From positions 15,004,001 through 15,068,000 of the forward strand of contig CM059625.1 in the NCBI GenBank assembly GCA_030435675.1: 64,000 bases of DNA, read 5' to 3'. The notes below the pieces were generated by a model that saw only the letters and a program-made list of their open reading frames with translations, ran no database searches and was not told the origin of the DNA. The DNA comes from Steinernema hermaphroditum (Eukaryota; Nematoda; Chromadorea; Rhabditida; Steinernematidae). The translations under genes were made by a program, and so were the position numbers. The first letter of the stretch is position 1. Each line of letters starts with the position of its first letter. This document shows positions 1-11,500 of the stretch, in pieces.

Positions 1-240
1 ATGAGAATGGGCAGTTCCCTTTTTGGAGGATCTGGAGAGCAGAGGTATCTAGGTGTCGCTGTGGACACGTAGTCATTAGTTTGGAGTTCAGTTGTCCAGT
101 AAGCTCCTCCATGTTGCTGTGGGTGGAACATTCCAAAACGTGGAGGAGGTGGAGGACGGTACCGATGGTACTGATTAGGCGCGAAGGGTGGATGAATCCA
201 GTGCGAAGGAGTTCGAGGATATGGAGGATGACTTGAAGGG
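1..240 (-). CDS. Partial exon of a proline/histidine/tyrosine-rich protein
   Basis: The minus strand is open across the whole stretch and reads as a low-complexity peptide rich in Pro, His, Tyr and Gln (for example PSSHPPYPRTPSHWIHPPF and RPPPPPRFGMFHP). A clear 3' splice site, TTTTCCTGTTTTTAG, lies immediately upstream at 241-254, so this is an internal or terminal exon that starts at 240 and runs out of the window at position 1. No domain is recognisable. The composition resembles prolamin-like or RNA-binding-protein tails, but that is not diagnostic. The upstream exons should lie to the right on the minus strand and were not found. Confidence 0.55.
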
Positions 241-3200
241 CTAAAAACAGGAAAATGAGATTCAGCATCAGCGTCTCAACTATGTAGCACAACAAAAATC
301 GAGCACGAACAGATGGAGGTGAGAGAATGGTGAATGGATCATGCAGATATGGAACGACAAGTTGTGTATTTTAGTGTTTGTCCTCTTTTGCGAAAGGTAC
401 TATGATTCGAGAACATAGGCACACCTCCATTTCCCAGAAATTAGCACCTCCGAAAAGGATAGCTTAAAAGGAAAGTTAGCTGAAAGTGCCGGTAACAGTT
501 GGGAGTAATTAAGGCGGAACTTGTTACCACTGGTAACCATGTTCTCGAGGTCATGCTCGAAAGCGTTTTTCACACCAAAAAAATTTAATGGCGACCGCAA
601 GACTTGCGTTACTATGAGAGAGAAATCTGTTTTGACGCTTAACGCTTCATTATTAACCGTGTACTTTTGAAGAAATATGGGAACGAGGCAGCGATTTGTC
701 GAAATGTAGGCTGCTGAATAATAGGTCAAACGTCCTCTTAATAGATTACTAGTCACGATATTAGACATAGTTATTCAGCAAATATGAGATCATGATTGAG
801 TCATCTTTTAATGTTTTTTCTAACGACTTCGTTATGCTAAGCGTGAAATGAAAGGCGAGAAAGAAAGTTCGGCAACCTAGAACCATGTGAAAAGCGGCCT
901 TTTATCCGAACCTAATCGTGAACTACGTGATGTCAAAGTAGCCTTTAAAGTTGGCTTATAGGGCTTACGTTTTCGCCAGGTAGCCAAGCAGTGAATCTAG
1001 TAGCACAGTGCCTTGTGGACGTTACAAACGCTTGACTAACATTCAAAAGAGAAAGAAAGCCAATGGAGGGCTTTATGGGACAACCTGAGTACAGACAAAG
1101 GGCAAGAACCGTTCGCAAGACTCGCAACAATCAGTGGGTAAGTGTGCGAAGTGAACGTAAAACTGAAAAAATTACATAAAATCGCCGTAAAAACTCGTGG
1201 GCGGGTCTACGAAAGGCGAGCGTGCGTACTGCATTGAAGTGTCTTCATTGTCAAATGTGTCGAAAAAAGAGACGCCCTCGCGTGACTGCAAAGTGACTAT
1301 TTCAGAAACGGATCGATCGCCGTTGAGATGATTTATCGTTTCTTGAAAATCGAATCATAACTCACCTTTACAGGCGTCCTCATAGGACGTTCACGGCTGT
1401 GCAACACTCAAATGGAAACAAACTACTTTCAATCGAGTTAACAAAGCGTTCGGCGAGACTGTCGCGTGCAGAATGTCATCTGAAGACGGTGGTGAGTAAC
1501 TGTCACGGGCGGACAACACAATGAACGATGGTCGACGGGCCACACACGACGAAAGCCACGAAGCACCGGGGGCGGCATCGAGCTAATTGGGCAACGATGA
1601 ATCAGGAGGAGTGTGCTTGTTGATGGGAAGGCGCCGCGGGCGATATTCACGTTTCCCCTGTAAGGCATGTGATCGGCGATCGGTTGTCGGCTGTCGAAGC
1701 CCGTCTGCACGTATCATACAGTATTCAGGCTCATCGTGATGGGAGTCACGGGGCACAGCGAAAAATGGCGGTTTGTTTGCTCTGACGTCAGCTGCACTTT
1801 GGTTGAGCGGCTGAGCGATGATGTGGAACAACTTTCCTGTTTTCGCGACCGATAGGCGTGGACTCGTTTCTTTGTACTACAGTGGTGTTAGCGGACTCAG
1901 TCTGTCATCTGAGGCGGATATCGACTGTGAATGAAATGCAAGCTTTATTAATAAATGTCAACATCGACGATATAATACGAAATAGTGATGTGCATATTCA
2001 ATATGTTGGTGCAACACAGAGGAGCTGAAAGAATTGATCAGATGTTGATAAATAATCACAGTGAACTGATATCAGAAACGATGGTATTGATTTGACTATT
2101 TATCAAATCGATTCATAAGTAACCGTCTGTTCACATCACTGAAAATATCACTGGAAGTTCCGCTATTTAAAATCACATCCTCACTATCATAACAAAGCAT
2201 ATTTTGCTGAACATATTCACAATTTAACTCAACAACTGCAGCGCACTACTTGTGCAAAAGTTTGGAGTCGAAAGAAAGATTGATCCCACTTTCTGACCTC
2301 GTTACCTTATCCTTGGAAATTTCCCCTGATATTGCCATTTATAGACGAAAAAAGATGACGACGAGAGTGCTCTATGAATAGCTAACACGAATCTTTTAGC
2401 TCGAAGTGGAGGTCAACTTGGAAAATCGGAAATTCGGTCTCGGAGCATGGTAATCACACAGATCTTTATACATCTTTTTCGTAATTGCAACAGAGTGAAC
2501 AGTTCGAAAGTAGAGGCCAACAATAAAGCCGACACAGTGCCTCAATCGGATGTATACACTATTGGAGTCGACGGCTAGATGAACCAGATGACAGCATCTT
2601 CGATTATGGGGATTATTCGAGCAGGTGTTGACGGAATTGGCGTCATTTCGTTGACTATACACTTACAGATGCGTCATTTTACTCGGAGTGTGGGAGAAAG
2701 AGGTTCGATGCATTCAACGGGCTTCAGGCGATTCGTGTCAGAACCATTTTACATGTCTCCGCCCTTGCCGCAAATTTGGCGTAACGTCGTTCTTCGAATA
2801 GTACAAAACATAGATCAGATTGCCATTAGAGTCCTTCATCTGTGTCGTAGAAGACTTCCTGTATGGTGTAGTATCATAAACTTGCGAATAAATACGACTT
2901 AAACGGAGTTATTTACCATTTTCGGTGATTAAGCAAATGTTATCTTTTGTTATATAACTATTCGCATGACATACGAAAGAACAGCTACAAGCATTTACAG
3001 TCTGCAAACTACTCAACAACATCTGTTCGAATAAACAAAAGCATGGTACAAAATCATAAACTTGTGACCGAAAAGGCCATATTATTATGATGTTGTGCTC
3101 TCTTCGTTGGGCGGACGTGGCTGAAAAGGCCCCCGGCTAATTATGGCACACGGCGCAGCGCAAATCAAGCGTTACTAACGCTGGATATCTCAGGGGTGAA

Positions 3201-3599
3201 AATTTCCTAAAAAGTGTTGCCACTAAGCCTTGCCCGCGTTCACATCTGCTTGCCGGAATGTCACTCCGTTATCTGTCTGCCTCAGACGCCGCTATGCCAT
3301 ATTTCTAATACGAATGATCGCAACCGTTTTTAATCCTGTCGTTTTAAACCTCAGCGCGCGCCTAAAGGGGCCGCCACTCATCAACCCATCTCATTCACCT
3401 CTCTGCTGCTTACGTCAATTTCAATTACATTTTCCTTCGTCAGTCACACAAGTGAATATGCAACAAGCTCATGATGATGCATCGTTTCGTGCCCGATTCG
3501 TCCAGGTGCCGTTGCTGTGAGGTACTCTACGTCTAGTATCCGCATCTTTCTGCTTCTTGCTGAGGCACAGTATATGCCTGCCTCATGGACATCAAAACA

Positions 3600-4110
3600 A
3601 ACATATCGATTTGTTTTCTTGCGGCGTCGCTTCTTGTATGGTGTTTTGACATAATGTTCCTAAGCTCGCGCACCTTTTTGGTCTGTAAGCAGCGGCTTTT
3701 GGACAACACTTTCCTTATCAGATGGTGATTGCAAGCTTTTTTTTTTGCAGCAATGGGCTTGACGAGGGGAGCTAACGAACACGAAGAAATGTGATGTGAC
3801 AAATTGCAAATAAGAGCCTGCGGCACGAGCACGAAAATCCTTATGGGTTTACGTTATTTTCACGCCCTCAGCGGGTGGGCGCATAACCATCGCCTCTACT
3901 AGAAAGCTAAGAGCGGCATCGATTTCTTTCCTCTTTCCCACGGTTCCGTTTATGGTGTTTTGATAGAATGCTCGTAAAATGCCGGATGCGTATTGATTTG
4001 ATGGCACGTAGATGCAAAGGCATAAGCAAGCCCCAGAAATTAAAGAATTGCTCCTTGTTGCGCTGCTTACAGTTTTCGAAAAACGACTGGATGAGTGGCA
4101 ATTGGAACAT
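3600..4110. repeat. Diverged tandem duplication (two units about 315 bp apart)
   Basis: The segment beginning near 3,605 (ATCGATTTGTTTTCTTGCGG, then TATGGTGTTTTGA at 3,637) recurs in the same order near 3,918 (ATCGATTTCTTTCCTC, then TATGGTGTTTTGA at 3,951). The minus-strand translations of both units share a short peptide of the form (I/M)(L/M)SKHHxR. The units have diverged with indels. This may be an old tandem repeat or the remnant of a duplicated short gene. Confidence 0.4.
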
Positions 4111-4589
4111 GAAATCCTTTAGCGTCAGTACTGCTAGAAATGACAATATCCGCATTAAGGTTCTTATTCAGCTTGGAGTTTAATAAAATCGATCCAAAAG
4201 CCAGAGTGCGTAACGTTCTTTAACAGAGCGGAACATGTAAAGGGCAAAGAAAAAGATCACAAGTACGCATCTTTTGTTCGGGAGGACCCCAGATTTTCCG
4301 TGCTTCGGTTCTCTAGCTGTCAACCAATACAAAGTCTATTAACAAATGAAGAAAAGGCAATTTCGAGACTTTCTTAAAGGGGAGCTGTCATCTGGAGTTG
4401 GCCAGGAGTTCGACTGGTCATAAATTGTCTTTCCTTTCTTCTCTTTTGTGACTCACAGCCGAACATGAACTGTCATCTCTTGAATTCGAAATGCTGTCAA
4501 CGAGCAGCCGCAGTTGTGTATAGTTCTTCGGATAGAGTCAAAAAGTTGCAGATGTCTTTATCCGCCATCCGCTGTCCCATCACATCGTT

Positions 4590-4800
4590 CGCGGGATGGT
4601 CGCCAGAGTCGTTTTTCCCTCTCTCTCCCGCGACATGTGATCAAATCGACCACTCTACAATGCTCTTCTCCCCGCCCCTCGCTCACGCCAGCGCTCTTTG
4701 TAAAACCATTGCATAAAGGCAGTATCCCAGATTTTGTTCTTTATCATTTGAGTGGGCCCATTTGAGTACTGGCTCACTTGCGTACACGCCTTCGAATAGT
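4590..4800. repeat. Dispersed repeat, copy 1 (partner at 6,750-6,950)
   Basis: The run CTCTACAATGCTCT followed by CCGCCCCTCGCTC at 4,655-4,690 recurs at 6,817-6,850, and both copies end about 100 bp later in a similar ACGCCTT tail. The second copy carries the octamer-like ATTTGCATA near 6,928. The pair has no coding signal. It could be a short interspersed element or a duplicated non-coding gene or promoter. Confidence 0.35.
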
Positions 4801-6749
4801 GGACTACAGGGGCGCAACTCCCTCTGATTGTTGCCGTTTAATTTGCATATAGTCCCTTAAGTTATGGCTGTCTTTCAAGCAGTTCCCCCCTTTTCCAATC
4901 GGTGAGCATTGACCGACGCTGCTTGACATATCCAGCTATGTGTTTACACTTATGCGTCGCGTTCCCAACAAAGAAACGATAAAAACGGTGCCGCAAGTCG
5001 CATATGGGCGATCGCTATCAGCAGTCCTCTTTTCTCAGTAACTTCTTCCATCTTCCCAAGGGTAGGACTATGCAGTCGCTGTTTTCCACAGTACTCATGC
5101 GCGTTGATTTGGATCGCACAGATGTCCACGTGATTATTATTCTATTTACAAAGGGCCACCTCTTCATTTATCGGACGATTCGACTTTCAGGAAGGATGAC
5201 ACCTTCAAGTTCACCCCTAATTGGTTCCTGTCGGTGCGTGTTTACAATCCTGTAAGTTCGCTCTTATGCTCCTTGTATTAGATCGATTAAGAGCATAACT
5301 TCATGCGCGGTTAAGCTTTGAGCCGTGCCCCTCAAACGTGCAGCTGCCGACGCTCCACCCACAACGGTGAAGCGTTCTCTGTTGTGGGAGCGTCTTTTTG
5401 CTGTCGCTCTTTCCTAGAGGTGTGTCGCCTTAATTGACATCTCAGAAGCCTTACCGCAATCCACTCTTTTCCGTCGGTCGCCTTCTTCAAAAGGTAAACG
5501 TTGCTATGGCAAGCAGGCGGTAAGGGGTTGAGACGTTGTTTTGATGCAACAGCTGCAATAATCGGTGGCGATAATATTTGTGGTGGTGTGGAGGCGACAG
5601 TCGCATGGGAAGGAGGCAAAAGACTTGCCTCTGAAGGAGACCCTGTTACCTTATTGGTGCGCCGCCGGCAGCTTTTTTGTTCGTGACTGCGGAAGCAAAT
5701 CGAAGACGATTTTGCTAAGTCACGATGGCGTATCAGCCTCTTGACGCGCGTTGAGGACGTAGATGTACGCGATTAGGACTTATGACATCAACCTTAATTC
5801 GGGCCTGAGCGCCTTCAAATACTCTTTGAGACAATTTTAGATAAAAGTCGTAGTTGAGTGTCACCATAGCTATCAGTTGTTCAATTCTATTTTGATGTCA
5901 CTCTCAAAAGCGCAATGAGGCGCTGTCATACGGTAGTCTTATCAGTCAAGTATCAGTTGTGATTTGTCGCTAAATGCAGAAGGATGCTCACCTTGTAGCA
6001 CCCGGGTTGCTATAGGAGCGCATCGAGTACCTGCGCTCGCACCCCTCCATTCTCGAGCGCGTGGTCCAACTGGAAAAGTAACGAAAGATGTGCCCAGGTG
6101 TACTGTCGAAATTTGCGTTTCTGCAGATTAGCGCCGTTATTATTGTTGAGCGCCCCGTCCCCCAGCTTCCATGCACCTGCAGAATGCGGCGGCTGGGACA
6201 CCTCGTGTGGGAGAAATTAGAGATTAGGCGACGGTGGGAGAAATCGGACTCGTTCTGCCTGCGCGTGCCATTTGTCCGATGAGATTAAAGAGCTTAATTA
6301 TGAACTGTGGTCTCTAAGCTCGGAAAAGACGTAGCAGCGTTGATAGCTACTGTCATTTGCTTAACGTTGTCCACTACAGTAAGATGAAGACAAAGATGGT
6401 AGAGCGACCTCTATCAGAAGCTCTTTTCACAAGGCCGCAAAGCACAAAAGCCTACTTCCGATCAGACAAATGCGCTTTGCAGTTCCGCGTCGAAATTAGC
6501 GCCTTAATGATCGCTAAACTCCGCATAATCGAACTATAATTAACGAAAGAAACATGTTCTGCGGCATGATGAGAATGCCTCTCACCTACCAACCGCACGG
6601 TTTTTCGTCGGCAATAGGATCGCGCTCCACGCCAGTTCGTTGGGTTCAGTTTTGTTTACACTGAGACCATGCTCTAATTCCGCACTTTCACAAGTTTTGG
6701 ACGATTCCGCTCGGCGAGTTGTAAACAAAAAATCGCTGTCCCATTCGCT

Positions 6750-6950
6750 TCGCCGATTACTAGTTCGCGCCAGGCCACTCTTCTCCGTTCGATCGGGGAA
6801 GATCAGATCACTTGCTCTACAATGCTCTCCACTCCGCCCCTCGCTCGCATCGCTTGCGCCGGCTAAAGACATTATCATCACTTTGCAACACGCACCTTCG
6901 CCGGCTGGCTACTTTATAGCCAGGTCATTTGCATAAACGCCTTTGAAAAA
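6750..6950. repeat. Dispersed repeat, copy 2 (partner at 4,590-4,800)
   Basis: Same unit as 4,590-4,800, in the same orientation, with the shared blocks CTCTACAATGCTCT and CCGCCCCTCGCTC and a similar tail. It includes ATTTGCATAAACGCCTT. Whether it is transcribed cannot be told. Confidence 0.35.
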
Positions 6951-8339
6951 CCGCGATTCATAGTTTACGGCGCTTTGGAACTTTGCACTTCTGTTTAATG
7001 ATTCTTCAGTTCCTCAACCTTCGTCACCCTAATCGCGTGACGCTTCCACTCGATTACGTGTCGAACATTGCTGCATATGGTATGCAGTTCCGATGATTAA
7101 TTGGTTGCGAAATCAGAAAAAAACTTTTTTATATCCGGCCGCTCTGCCGAGATGCACTTTGCCATAATTGGTTTCGCGAATAGCTTTGTTAAAGACGCCA
7201 CCTCCATCTTTACCTCCACATTCACAATTATCTTCGAAATGAATAAAGACCGTGTTGTTCTGAGTACGATCTTATCAACATTTCAAAGTCGCCCCTTAAA
7301 ACCCTCAAAATGCGCCTTACTTTCGATAATGTCAAGCGCAATCCATCTTTGCAAGATTCCATAATTGATCACTTAAAAATTCTGTGAAATCTGCATGGAG
7401 ATGTGCTCTTCGTTTTCGAAAGTGTCAGCTTTTGATTCCAGCATTTGGCCACGATAAATGACCGCTCAGATTTTTCAATTTACTTTGTTCCTCACTAAGA
7501 ATCCCGGGATAACGCCTTCATGGGGTCCATTTTCAAGGACATCCCAAACAGAGCCTGAGGAACTAAAACCGTCGCCCTCAAAATACATCCCAGCTCATTA
7601 ATAATCACGGCACGTCGCTGTCACGTGTAGAACACAAGAGCTTCGTGCTCCTTCCTTATAGCTAAAAGTCGTTCCATTATTCAAATTAAAACATTAATTT
7701 TCATAGAATTATGTCGGTTGTTGTTTGTCATGAATCAGGCACACAGTAGTGATATCCTAAAGAAGTTCCTTCGCTAGAAAGAAGGGGGAAATTGATCAAT
7801 TTGTGCCCTCCCCTCCCTGATTCCGTGATACATCCAAGTGAACGATTCCCGGTCACATAGCATATTTGGTATAGAGATACCGTAGCCCTAGAATACCCGA
7901 TACCCTTTGTGATACACTCTGGGTTTACTTACTTATTGTGTTGCTATAAAAAGCAGCAGGCGGCACATCCTCTGCAAATATCGATAAGCGCCCACTCTTT
8001 ATAAAGAACAGTGTTTATTTGGCTCTTCATTCGTTTTTAGTCCCTCTAATTGACACCCGCCTCGATAGCATAACGACAAGGGCGCAAATCTTCTTTCCAC
8101 GTCTTACTTCATAATATATGGAGGCGTTCCGAACACATTTTTTGTCGTACATGGCCTCAGAACGCTCTTTGCGACTCCGTTTTAGTGTAACCAAACGACG
8201 TCCCTACTTCTCTGCATTAAATGTTAACAAGGCCGATTCGCTCAATTATTATTATTTCCCATGGCCGTTGCACGGGTAACGAGATTTGTAGGCGCACTCA
8301 TTCGCTGGATCCGTTAAGGTGGAAGCATAGAGGCTGGCG

Positions 8340-8522
8340 GCGCGCGAGCGCTCGGCGCCCTGTCCTCCGGTCAGTAGTGCTTAATTATTGCGCGTGACGC
8401 GCGTGTGCCGAGTGTTTCGATTCGGATTCGCTTATCCGCCGCGCTTTCATTTATACTCGCCGCATTCGGCGTCGCCGCGTGTGTTCAGTTTGAAAGATTA
8501 ATGTTTCAGACTTTCGCGAAGG
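8340..8522 (+). promoter_or_regulatory. CpG-rich upstream region / 5' UTR of the 8,523 gene
   Basis: The 180 bases before the start codon are GC- and CpG-rich (runs such as GGCGGCGCGCGAGCGCTCGG), in contrast to the AT-rich surroundings. The position directly upstream of the first coding exon suggests a core promoter and 5' UTR. No TATA box was identified. Confidence 0.35.
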
Positions 8523-11500
8523 ATGTCTGAAGACGTCGCGGCGGAGGATGGCCGTGCGAGTCCGCCGCTTACGCGCAACATGATCGACTGTGTAAGTTTT
8601 CAACGCCTTGTCACCCTACCGTAAGAGACACCACCCTGGCGACGTCGCGAAGAGATCGCCTAGTCTTCCAATGAGCGCTGCAAAAAGCTGCTTTAATTAG
8701 TTGTGCGCCCGTACCCCGGGGAGTAACGACAGATCCGGTGTGTTGACTTTTCGATGACTCATGTTCCATAGAGACATGGCTGCGCTTGTAGGCTTATAAA
8801 ATGATTATGTGTTCATTGCATTAGGGGGCGGATGCACGTACACATTGTTTGTTCGCATTTAGTGCAACATGTTTAATGATGAATGGCTTTAGATTAAGAA
8901 CGCTGAAGCTGAGAAACAGCGCAATAATAGAGAGATTTCCAGCGACTTTTCCGTTCCAGAAAATTAACAAAAATAGGGCATGTCTTTCATTAGTGCATAC
9001 TTGGTTATATCAATTAGAACAGAGTAGTTGTGTTTTATTCTTTCAAAAGAAGCCAAAGGACAAAGGCTCTCGAAACAAAAAGACCGAAAGCACATGAAGT
9101 AAAAGGGTTACAGTCGACTTGAAAATGTAGGCAAGACAAATGGATATATATTAAAAATGGTCATCGAGGGATTGCGGCTAGCAGTAATGCAATTCGTTTA
9201 GAACGATTTAAAGAAGCGTTCGGGCCAGCTCGACAGCGGGCGCCTTCACAACTCCTGTGTAGAGAATGGTCATGCAGAAAGCGGTACATCTTCGCTACTT
9301 AGCAGTTGTGAACTGACGAACCATCCACCGGTAGAAAATGGCGTGAAAGTGAGTCGCTGATAGTTTAGTCCGGTTAACAACGATGAGTTTTATTAGAATG
9401 AAACTCCGACAAGTGATCCTTCGCAGAAAGGTAGTAGCAACCACTTGGAGAACGGTTCGCTTGAAAATGGTCATCCAGAACTGTACCAGATCGTCCAACA
9501 TAGCGAACCCGGATCTTCGCAACACGCTGTTGTCTCGGGTGACGTTGTGGTGAGTATTTTTTTTTATTTTGTGGCACAAATGTACTTCAATCATCGACAT
9601 TGTTCAGTCAGTGCTCAATGTATTTCTTTTAAGGAGATCTGCGCAAACGGCGAGAACTACAGAACGCCGAACAGCTCACCTGTACTCGACGAGAATCGCG
9701 GTCGATCACATTCTCCCACCAGGGGAGCCACGGGACGTGACGGAGCAAAGGTTTGTCAGTTCCGAAACTAGGACAATTCTAGAGATTTTTCGTTTCCAAT
9801 CGTGATAATTAAATAATTCGCTTGTAGTTTCTGCTGCAGTTGGAATCATGCATTAATTTGAATTACCTTTAGGATCAGGAGAGCCGCAAACGAAAAGCCA
9901 TAAGCTGCCCTCCCCTTCGTCGCTTCCGCCTCTACTGTAATGGAGGCGTGTACCCCTATCTCGTTCTCGGCGAGCGCGAGCGGGTGGAGTCGCCGCCAAT
10001 GCCGACCGTAGCCGGACCATCAGCAGCGAACGTAGCCGAGGTTTCAATCCCGCCAGAAAGCGTACCGTCAGTGCCGTCTGAGAGCTTCTTGCCAACGTCA
10101 CCTGAGAACGTGCTGACAGCGCCACTGGAGAGCTTATTGTCAACGCCGCCGGAGAGCGTGTCGGCAGTGCCCATCTCAGACACCAGTGACTCTCCTTTTG
10201 AACCGCGACACGAAACGGAACACCGTTTGGACGAAACGGTAGGAACTCTTTGCAGGCATTCGCGGAAAACTGTTGTTTAGATGATGACGTGGGTTAACGC
10301 AGAATTTGGGGATCCCGAAAATTTCGATGACCTCAATAAGTTTGTCCATAAGGTAAAGCCTGTAGCTCGTGTAGTCGCAAGCATGTTTGTAATCTGTCGG
10401 GAACTGACATGGCGCTCTAAGATGAGTATCTGGAGAAGAGCTATGCGTAGAGTTGACGCTTTAGGTTGAGCCTTTAAAGGAGAGCTATGTGTAAAAATAA
10501 CCACAACTGCAACTGCTTGAAAATTCGGGACTAGGAATGTGCTTTTGTGATTTTGGCGGAACCTTTTTCAGTTGTTAATCTTACCTTTTTACATTAGAAA
10601 AAGACATTATCGTTCAGTGTCCGAAACGATTCCCCGACATGTCACACAGCTTCACTGCTTGTTTTTCGGAGAATGATCTCATTCGATTTCATTTCAGGGT
10701 AGCGACTTGTTTGAGAGGGAGTTGGAAGAATCAGAGGAGGCCTCCGATGATCAGGTATCTATAAAATGTGTTGCCAGAGATCACATGGGCGGTTTAGACT
10801 GTTCCCGATGGTAGTGATGCCGAGTTCAATCGAGAGCACGTCGTCCCAGAGAGTCAAGAAAACGGAAACGATGGCTCCAGCTCTGAAGGCGAGGACGAAG
10901 TTCCTGAACCACAACAAGAAGCCGTAAGTGGCTTTAGCCGTGGGTGGGATAACTTAAAGCGAACTTCTTTTTATCTGTTTATGCACCTCTAGATACTAAC
11001 CTATCAGCTTTTTTGTGAAGACCGCATTTTTCCGCTTATTACTTCTGTGTCCCCCGGCTTTTGTGGCGTTCAGTAGGGACAGTAGATCGTTTTCTGACTC
11101 CTCGCCTCTTAGAACAACGGCGCTACCGAAGATGAACAGCATCCGGGTCCTTCTGAGGAATTCTTCTTCGACGCCGAAGAAGGGAGTGATCTAGACGTAA
11201 GGACAAAAGACCCATATTGGAATTAACGGACGCTTTTTAGAAATAGAAATGCAAAATGGTGCGGGAAGAAGAGCGGACTAGACTTAATTTGATAGGTTTC
11301 CGATTAGTTGATCGGATTTTTTGGGTTCAGTTTTGTCTTTGTTAGTCATATCTGCCGCAGCTGACTGATATACATGTCGACTTCGAGAGCCAATAATAAA
11401 CTGTTCCCATTGCATATGCATGAATTACGTACAAATAGGTCGTAGTTTTGTGACCTTCCGCTCGCTACGAAAGAGAAAACCTTATGCACAAAAATGTAAT

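Larger units (their letters stand above)
243..8400. other. Gene-poor stretch, no supportable gene
   Basis: I found no run of exons with matching splice phases and no recognisable protein on either strand. Open frames of up to about 120 codons are present but have no codon-like composition or homology that I can see. The stretch holds two pairs of diverged repeats (3.60-3.79 with 3.91-4.11 kb, and 4.59-4.80 with 6.75-6.95 kb) and a hairpin near 5,347-5,392. The last 200 bases before 8,400 become GC- and CpG-rich, as expected for the promoter of the gene that starts at 8,523. Confidence 0.5.
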
